A stretch of DNA of 64,000 nt from Odiellus spinosus (lineage: Eukaryota > Arthropoda > Arachnida > Opiliones > Phalangiidae), in contig OY987232.1 of assembly GCA_963920705.1 (NCBI GenBank), positions 18,079,942-18,143,941 of the forward strand. Reading direction: 5' to 3'. Within the stretch, counting starts at the first letter, position 1; every line of letters starts with the position of its first letter. The translations under genes and the position numbers were made by a program. Under the pieces are notes generated by a model that worked only from the letters and a program-made list of their open reading frames with translations, was not told the DNA's origin and did no database searches. This document shows positions 55,335 to 64,000 of the stretch, one piece after another.

Positions 55335-58300
55335 CCCAAACGTAAAGTCGGCCCCAAAACGAAAAGTCGGACCCAAAACGAAAAGTCGGACCCAAAACGT
55401 AAAGTCGGACCCAAATGTCGGACCCAAACGTAAAGTCGGACCCAAATGTCGGACCCAAACGTAAAGTCGGACCCAAAACGTAAAGTCGGACCAAAAACGA
55501 AAAGTCGGACCCAAAACGTAAAGTCGGACCCAAATGTCGGACCCAAACGTAAAGTCGGACCCAAATGTCGGACCCAAACGTAAAGTCGGACCCAAAACGT
55601 AAAGTCGGACCAAAAACGAAAAGTCGGACCCAAAACGTAAAGTCGGACCCAAATGTCGGACCCAAACGTAAAGTCGGACCCAAAACGAAAAGTCGGACCC
55701 AAAACGAAAAGTCGGACCCAAATGTCGGACCCAAAACGAAAAGTCGGACCCAAAACGTAAAGTCGGACCCAAAACGTAAAGTCGGACCCAAAACGTAAAG
55801 TCGGACCCAAATGTCGGACCCAAAACGTAAAGTCGGACCCAAATGTCGGACCCAAAACGTAAAGTCGGACCCAAAACGAAAAGTCGGACCCAAATGTCGG
55901 ACCCAAATGTCGGACCCAAACGTAAAGTCGGACCCAAAACGTAAAGTCGGACCCAAAACGAAAAGTCGGACCCAAATGTCGGACCTAAACGTAAAGTCGG
56001 ACCCAAAACGTAAAGTCGGACCCAAAACGAAAAGTCGGACCCGAATGTCGGACCCAAACGTAAAGTCGGACCCAAAACGTAAAGTCGGACCCAAAACGAA
56101 AAGTCGGACCCAAATGTCGGACCCAAAACGTAAAGTCGGACCCAAAACGTAAAGTCGGACCCAAAACGAAAAGTCGGACCCAAATGTCGGACCCAAACGT
56201 AAAGTCGGACCCAAAACGTAAAGTCGGACCCAAAACGAAAAGACGGACCCAAATGTCGGACCCAAACGTAAAGTCGGACCCAAAACGTAAAGTCGGACCC
56301 AAATGTTGGACCCAAAACGTAAAGTCGGACCCAAAACGAAAAGTCGGACCCAAATGTCGGACCCAAACGTAAAGTCGGACCCAAAACGTAAAGTCGGACC
56401 CAAAACGAAAAGTCGGACCCAAAACGTAAAGTCGGACCCAAAACGAAAAGTCGGACCCAAATGTCGGACCCAAACGTAAAGTCGGACCCAAAACGTAAAG
56501 TCGGACCCAAAACGAAAAGTCGGACCCATATGTCGGACCCCAAACGTAAAGTCGGACCCAAAACGTAAAGTCGGACCCAAAACGTAAAGTCGGACCCAAA
56601 ACGAAAAGTCGGACCCAAATGTCGGACCCAAACGTAAAGTCGGACCCAAAACGTAAAGTCGGACCCAAAACGAAAAGTCGGACCCAAATGTCGGACCCAA
56701 ACGTAAAGTCGGACCCAAAACGTAAAGTCGGACCCAAAACGAAAAGTCGGACCCAAATGTCGGACCCAAAACGTAAAGTCGGACCCAAAACGTAAAGTCG
56801 GACCCAAAACGAAAAGTCGGACCCAAATGTCGGACCCAAAACGAAAAGTCGGACCCAAATGTCGGACCCAAACGTAAAGTCGGACCCAAATGTCGGACCC
56901 AAACGTAAAGTCGGACCCAAAACGTAAAGTCGGACCCAAAACGAAAAGTCGGACCCAAATGTCGGACCCAAAACGTAAAGTCGGACCCAAAACGTAAAGT
57001 CGGACCCAAATGTCGGACCCAAAACGTAAAGTCGGACCCAAATGTCGGACCCAAAACGTAAAGTCGGACCCAAAACGAAAAGTCGGACCCAAATGTCGGA
57101 CCCAAACGTAAAGTCGGACCCAAAACGTAAAGTCGGACCCAAAACGAAAAGTCGGACCCAAATGTCGGACCCAAACGTAAAGTCGGACCCAAAACGTAAA
57201 GTCGGACCCAAAACGAAAAGTCGGACCCAAATGTCGGACCCAAACGTAAAGTCGGACCCAAAACGTAAAGTCGGACCCAAAACGAAAAGTCGGACCCAAA
57301 ACGTAAAGTCGGACCCAAAACGTAAAGTCGGACCCAAAACGAAAAGTCGGACCCAAATGTCGGACCCAAACGTAAAGTCGGACCCAAAACGTAAAGTCGG
57401 ACCCAAAACGAAAAGTCGGACCCAAATGTCGGACCCAAACGTAAAGTCGGACCCAAAACGTAAAGTCGGACCCAAAACAAAAAGTCGGACCCAAATGTCG
57501 GACCCAAACGTAAAGTCGGACCCAAAACGTAAAGTCGGACCCAAATGTTGGACCCAAAACGTAAAGTCGGACCCAAAACGAAAAGTCGGAGCCAAATGTC
57601 GGACCCAAACGTAAAGTCGGACCCAAAACGTAAAGTCGGACCCAAAACGAAAAGTCGGACCCAAAACGTAAAGTCGGACCCAAAACGAAAAGTCGGACCC
57701 AAATGTCGGACCCAAACGTAAAGTCGGACCCAAAACGTAAAGTCGGACCCAAAACGAAAAGTCGGACCCATATGTCGGACCCCAAACGTAAAGTCGGACC
57801 CAAAACGTAAAGTCGGACCCAAAACGTAAAGTCGGACCCAAAACGAAAAGTCGGACCCAAATGTCGGACCCAAACGTAAAGTCGGACCCAAAACGTAAAG
57901 TCGGACCCAAAACGAAAAGTCGGACCCAAATGTCGGACCCAAACGTAAAGTCGGACCCAAAACGTAAAGTCGGACCCAAAACGAAAAGTCGGACCCAAAT
58001 GTCGGACCCAAAACGTAAAGTCGGACCCAAAACGTAAAGTCGGACCCAAAACGAAAAGTCGGACCCAAAACGAAAAGTCGGACCCAAAACGAAAAGTCGG
58101 ACCCAAAACGAAAAGTCGGACCCAAATGTCGGACCCAAACGTAAAGTCGGACCCAAAACGTAAAGTCGGACCCAAAACGAAAAGTCGGACCCAAATGTCG
58201 GACCCAAACGTAAAGTCGGACCCAAAACGTAAAGTCGGACCCAAATGTTGGACCCAAAACGTAAAGTCGGACCCAAAACGAAAAGTCGGACCCAAATGTC

Positions 58301-61300
58301 GGACCCAAACGTAAAGTCGGACCCAAAACGTAAAGTCGGACCCAAAACGAAAAGTCGGACCCAAATGTCGGACCCAAAACGTAAAGTCGGACCCAAAACG
58401 TAAAGTCGGACCCAAAACGAAAAGTCGGACCCAAATGTCGGACCCAAACGTAAAGTCGGACCCAAAACGTAAAGTCGGACCCAAAACGAAAAGTCGGACC
58501 CAAATGTCGGACCCAAAACGAAAAGTCGGACCCAAAACGTAAAGTCGGACCCAAAACGTAAAGTCGGACCCAAAACGTAAAGTCGGACCCAAATGTCGGA
58601 CCCAAAACGTAAAGTCGGACCCAAATGTCGGACCCAAAACGTAAAGTCGGACCCAAAACGAAAAGTCGGACCCAAATGTCGGACCCAAACGTAAAGTCGG
58701 ACCCAAAACGTAAAGTCGGACCCAAAACGAAAAGTCGGACCCAAATGTCGGACCTAAACGTAAAGTCGGACCCAAAACGTAAAGTCGGACCCAAAACGAA
58801 AAGTCGGACCCAAATGTCGGACCCAAACGTAAAGTCGGACCCAAAACGTAAAGTCGGACCCAAAACGAAAAGTCGGACCCAAATGTCGGACCCAAAACGT
58901 AAAGTCGGACCCAAAACGTAAAGTCGGACCCAAAACGAAAAGTCGGACCCAAATGTCGGACCCAAACGTAAAGTCGGACCCAAAACGTAAAGTCGGACCC
59001 AAAACGAAAAGACGGACCCAAATGTCGGACCCAAACGTAAAGTCGGACCCAAAACGTAAAGTCGGACCCAAATGTTGGACCCAAAACGTAAAGTCGGACC
59101 CAAAACGAAAAGTCGGACCCAAATGTCGGACCCAAACGTAAAGTCGGACCCAAAACGTAAAGTCGGACCCAAAACGAAAAGTCGGACCCAAAACGTAAAG
59201 TCGGACCCAAAACGAAAAGTCGGACCCAAATGTCGGACCCAAACGTAAAGTCGGACCCAAAACGTAAAGTCGGACCCAAAACGAAAAGTCGGACCCATAT
59301 GTCGGACCCCAAACGTAAAGTCGGACCCAAAACGTAAAGTCGGACCCAAAACGTAAAGTCGGACCCAAAACGAAAAGTCGGACCCAAATGTCGGACCCAA
59401 ACGTAAAGTCGGACCCAAAACGTAAAGTCGGACCCAAAACGAAAAGTCGGACCCAAATGTCGGACCCAAACGTAAAGTCGGACCCAAAACGTAAAGTCGG
59501 ACCCAAAACGAAAAGTCGGACCCAAATGTCGGACCCAAAACGTAAAGTCGGACCCAAAACGAAAAGTCGGACCCAAATGTCGGACCCAAAACGAAAAGTC
59601 GGACCCAAATGTCGGACCCAAACGTAAAGTCGGACCCAAATGTCGGACCCAAACGTAAAGTCGGACCCAAAACGTAAAGTCGGACCCAAAACGAAAAGTC
59701 GGACCCAAATGTCGGACCCAAAACGTAAAGTCGGACCCAAATGTCGGACCCAAAACGTAAAGTCGGACCCAAATGTTGGACCCAAAACGTAAAGTCGGAC
59801 CCAAAACGAAAAGTCGGAGCCAAATGTCGGACCCAAACGTAAAGTCGGACCCAAAACGTAAAGTCGGACCCAAAACGAAAAGTCGGACCCAAAACGTAAA
59901 GTCGGACCCAAAACGAAAAGTCGGACCCAAATGTCGGACCCAAACGTAAAGTCGGACCCAAAACGTAAAGTCGGACCCAAAACGAAAAGTCGGACCCATA
60001 TGTCGGACCCCAAACGTAAAGTCGGACCCAAAACGTAAAGTCGGACCCAAAACGTAAAGTCGGACCCAAAACGAAAAGTCGGACCCAAATGTCGGACCCA
60101 AACGTAAAGTCGGACCCAAAACGTAAAGTCGGACCCAAAACGAAAAGTCGGACCCAAATGTCGGACCCAAACGTAAAGTCGGACCCAAAACGTAAAGTCG
60201 GACCCAAAACGAAAAGTCGGACCCAAATGTCGGACCCAAAACGTAAAGTCGGACCCAAAACGTAAAGTCGGACCCAAAACGAAAAGTCGGACCCAAAACG
60301 AAAAGTCGGACCCAAAACGAAAAGTCGGACCCAAAACGAAAAGTCGGACCCAAATGTCGGACCCAAACGTAAAGTCGGACCCAAAACGTAAAGTCGGACC
60401 CAAAACGAAAAGTCGGACCCAAATGTCGGACCCAAACGTAAAGTCGGACCCAAAACGTAAAGTCGGACCCAAATGTTGGACCCAAAACGTAAAGTCGGAC
60501 CCAAAACGAAAAGTCGGACCCAAATGTCGGACCCAAACGTAAAGTCGGACCCAAAACGTAAAGTCGGACCCAAAACGAAAAGTCGGACCCAAATGTCGGA
60601 CCCAAAACGTAAAGTCGGACCCAAAACGTAAAGTCGGACCCAAAACGAAAAGTCGGACCCAAATGTCGGACCCAAACGTAAAGTCGGACCCAAAACGTAA
60701 AGTCGGACCCAAAACGACAAGTCGGACCCATATGTCGGACCCCAAACGTAAAGTCGGACCCAAAACGTAAAGTCGGACCCAAAACGTAAAGTCGGACCCA
60801 AAACGAAAAGTCGGACCCAAAACGAAAAGTCGGACCCAAATGTCGGACCCAAAACGAAAAGTCGGACCCAAAACGTAAAGTCGGACCCAAAACGTAAAGT
60901 CGGACCCAAAACGTAAAGTCGGACCCAAATGTCGGACCCAAAACGTAAAGTCGGACCCAAATGTCGGACCCAAAACGTAAAGTCGGACCCAAAACGAAAA
61001 GTCGGACCCAAATGTCGGACCCAAACGTAAAGTCGGACCCAAAACGTAAAGTCGGACCCAAAACGAAAAGTCGGACCCAAATGTCGGACCTAAACGTAAA
61101 GTCGGACCCAAAACGTAAAGTCGGACCCAAAACGAAAAGTCGGACCCAAATGTCGGACCCAAACGTAAAGTCGGACCCAAAACGTAAAGTCGGACCCAAA
61201 ACGAAAAGTCGGACCCAAATGTCGGACCCAAAACGTAAAGTCGGACCCAAAACGTAAAGTCGGACCCAAAACGAAAAGTCGGACCCAAATGTCGGACCCA

Positions 61301-64000
61301 AACGTAAAGTCGGACCCAAAACGTAAAGTCGGACCCAAAACGAAAAGACGGACCCAAATGTCGGACCCAAACGTAAAGTCGGACCCAAAACGTAAAGTCG
61401 GACCCAAATGTTGGACCCAAAACGTAAAGTCGGACCCAAAACGAAAAGTCGGACCCAAATGTCGGACCCAAACGTAAAGTCGGACCCAAAACGTAAAGTC
61501 GGACCCAAAACGAAAAGTCGGACCCAAAACGTAAAGTCGGACCCAAAACGAAAAGTCGGACCCAAATGTCGGACCCAAACGTAAAGTCGGACCCAAAACG
61601 TAAAGTCGGACCCAAAACGAAAAGTCGGACCCATATGTCGGACCCCAAACGTAAAGTCGGACCCAAAACGTAAAGTCGGACCCAAAACGTAAAGTCGGAC
61701 CCAAAACGAAAAGTCGGACCCAAATGTCGGACCCAAACGTAAAGTCGGACCCAAAACGTAAAGTCGGACCCAAAACGAAAAGTCGGACCCAAATGTCGGA
61801 CCCAAACGTAAAGTCGGACCCAAAACGTAAAGTCGGACCCAAAACGAAAAGTCGGACCCAAATGTCGGACCCAAAACGTAAAGTCGGACCCAAAACGAAA
61901 AGTCGGACCCAAATGTCGGACCCAAAACGAAAAGTCGGACCCAAATGTCGGACCCAAACGTAAAGTCGGACCCAAATGTCGGACCCAAACGTAAAGTCGG
62001 ACCCAAAACGTAAAGTCGGACCCAAAACGAAAAGTCGGACCCAAATGTCGGACCCAAAACGTAAAGTCGGACCCAAAACGTAAAGTCGGACCCAAATGTC
62101 GGACCCAAAACGTAAAGTCGGACCCAAATGTCGGACCCAAAACGTAAAGTCGGACCCAAAACGAAAAGTCGGACCCAAATGTCGGACCCAAACGTAAAGT
62201 CGGACCCAAAACGTAAAGTCGGACCCAAAACGAAAAGTCGGACCCAAATGTCGGACCCAAACGTAAAGTCGGACCCAAAACGTAAAGTCGGACCCAAAAC
62301 GAAAAGTCGGACCCAAATGTCGGACCCAAACGTAAAGTCGGACCCAAAACGTAAAGTCGGACCCAAAACGAAAAGTCGGACCCAAAACGTAAAGTCGGAC
62401 CCAAAACGTAAAGTCGGACCCAAAACGAAAAGTCGGACCCAAATGTCGGACCCAAACGTAAAGTCGGACCCAAAACGTAAAGTCGGACCCAAAACGAAAA
62501 GTCGGACCCAAATGTCGGACCCAAACGTAAAGTCGGACCCAAAACGTAAAGTCGGACCCAAAACAAAAAGTCGGACCCAAATGTCGGACCCAAACGTAAA
62601 GTCGGACCCAAAACGTAAAGTCGGACCCAAATGTTGGACCCAAAACGTAAAGTCGGACCCAAAACGAAAAGTCGGAGCCAAATGTCGGACCCAAACGTAA
62701 AGTCGGACCCAAAACGTAAAGTCGGACCCAAAACGAAAAGTCGGACCCAAAACGTAAAGTCGGACCCAAAACGAAAAGTCGGACCCAAATGTCGGACCCA
62801 AACGTAAAGTCGGACCCAAAACGTAAAGTCGGACCCAAAACGAAAAGTCGGACCCATATGTCGGACCCCAAACGTAAAGTCGGACCCAAAACGTAAAGTC
62901 GGACCCAAAACGTAAAGTCGGACCCAAAACGAAAAGTCGGACCCAAATGTCGGACCCAAACGTAAAGTCGGACCCAAAACGTAAAGTCGGACCCAAAACG
63001 AAAAGTCGGACCCAAATGTCGGACCCAAACGTAAAGTCGGACCCAAAACGTAAAGTCGGACCCAAAACGAAAAGTCGGACCCAAATGTCGGACCCAAAAC
63101 GTAAAGTCGGACCCAAAACGTAAAGTCGGACCCAAAACGAAAAGTCGGACCCAAAACGAAAAGTCGGACCCAAAACGAAAAGTCGGACCCAAAACGAAAA
63201 GTCGGACCCAAATGTCGGACCCAAACGTAAAGTCGGACCCAAAACGTAAAGTCGGACCCAAAACGAAAAGTCGGACCCAAATGTCGGACCCAAACGTAAA
63301 GTCGGACCCAAAACGTAAAGTCGGACCCAAATGTTGGACCCAAAACGTAAAGTCGGACCCAAAACGAAAAGTCGGACCCAAATGTCGGACCCAAACGTAA
63401 AGTCGGACCCAAAACGTAAAGTCGGACCCAAAACGAAAAGTCGGACCCAAATGTCGGACCCAAAACGTAAAGTCGGACCCAAAACGTAAAGTCGGACCCA
63501 AAACGAAAAGTCGGACCCAAATGTCGGACCCAAACGTAAAGTCGGACCCAAAACGTAAAGTCGGACCCAAAACGACAAGTCGGACCCATATGTCGGACCC
63601 CAAACGTAAAGTCGGACCCAAAACGTAAAGTCGGACCCAAAACGTAAAGTCGGACCCAAAACGAAAAGTCGGACCCAAATGTCGGACCCAAACGTAAAGT
63701 CGGACCCAAAACGTAAAGTCGGACCCAAAACGAAAAGTCGGACCCAAATGTCGGACCCAAACGTAAAGTCGGACCCAAAACGTAAAGTCGGACCCAAAAC
63801 GAAAAGTCGGACCCAAATGTCGGACCCAAAACGTAAAGTCGGACCCAAAACGTAAAGTCGGACCCAAAACGTAAAGTCGGACCCAAAACGTAAAGTCGGA
63901 CCCAAAACGAAAAGTCGGACCCAAATGTCGGACCCAAACGTAAAGTCGGACCCAAAACGTAAAGTCGGACCCAAAACGAAAAGTCGGACCCAAATGTCGG
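55335..64000. repeat. 13/18/19-bp satellite with 69-bp super-unit, right end cut by window
   Basis: Monomers are GTCGGACCCAAAACGTAAA or GTCGGACCCAAAACGAAAA (19 bp), GTCGGACCCAAACGTAAA (18 bp) and GTCGGACCCAAAT (13 bp). The commonest order, 13+18+19+19, makes a 69-bp super-unit, exactly 23 codons. Rare variants (TGTTGGACC, GAGCCAAAT, CCATATGTC, GACGGACC, GACAAGTC) mark larger copied blocks. Identical stretches recur at offsets of about 2336, 2769 and 5086 bp. The minus strand stays open for 2906 codons (GPTLRFGSDF repeats) simply because the unit has no stop. No promoter, splice site or start supports a protein. Confidence 0.96.

Noticed and set aside
55254..63974. 2906-codon minus-strand ORF and overlapping long ORFs
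   Set aside because: They are read-through of a stop-free satellite; no start context, promoter or splice sites, and several frames are open at once.
1..64000. tRNA, rRNA or other structured RNA genes
   Set aside because: No cloverleaf, A/B-box pair or rRNA-like segment was found by eye on either strand; a covariance-model scan could still find a diverged one.

Overview
The window is a gene-poor, AT-rich, repeat-dominated stretch of eukaryotic nuclear DNA. GT-AG introns, TATA-box promoters, AATAAA signals, an intact non-LTR retrotransposon, many MITE-like elements and GGTTA-type short repeats suggest an invertebrate animal, possibly an arthropod. The sequence does not fix the species, and a fungus or other eukaryote cannot be excluded. 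Nothing bacterial or viral was recognised.

Layout. 1-3412 holds a 28-bp satellite followed by a 172-bp satellite. 3413-6218 is non-coding with MITEs, and a 20-bp satellite lies at 6220-6698. A LINE with one uninterrupted 1127-aa endonuclease/reverse-transcriptase ORF is on the minus strand at 6775-10449. 10450-15490 is non-coding with MITEs. 15584-26130 is a striking higher-order array: 15 blocks of a 17-bp CpG-rich monomer alternating with near-identical spacers of about 290 bp, bracketed by diverged direct repeats of about 380 bp. 26518-32340 is mostly non-coding, with one weak candidate exon pair and several DNA-transposon remnants.

32341-54240 carries the real genes, all on the plus strand and all encoding small predicted secreted proteins. 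Two are paralogues of an 8-cysteine protein (32433-34989 and 36798-40987), with identical lengths for internal exons 2 and 3. The second looks damaged by a frame break near a transposon insertion and has a duplicated terminal exon pair downstream. Three are tandem paralogues of a 147-165-aa cysteine-rich protein (43270-44469, 46813-48071, 50492-51269). They share a promoter, a non-coding leader exon and the same intron phases. The last is a 182-aa secreted coiled-coil protein built of two 80-residue repeats (52014-54240). Their introns are packed with MITEs and satellites; single introns hold 1.1 kb of a 31-bp satellite and 2.7 kb of a 20-bp satellite.

55335-64000 is one satellite array of 13-, 18- and 19-bp monomers. 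These form a 69-bp (23-codon) super-unit that is itself copied in multi-kilobase blocks. In all, about 27 kb of the 64 kb is tandem satellite from eight unrelated families.

The most notable material is: the two uncharacterised secreted cysteine-rich families and their exon architecture; the 17-bp higher-order array; a MITE family with exact 7-bp target duplications; and palindromic TTAA-flanked elements with nested insertions. Exon coordinates are hand-read from splice consensus, reading frame and paralogue comparison, not from transcripts.
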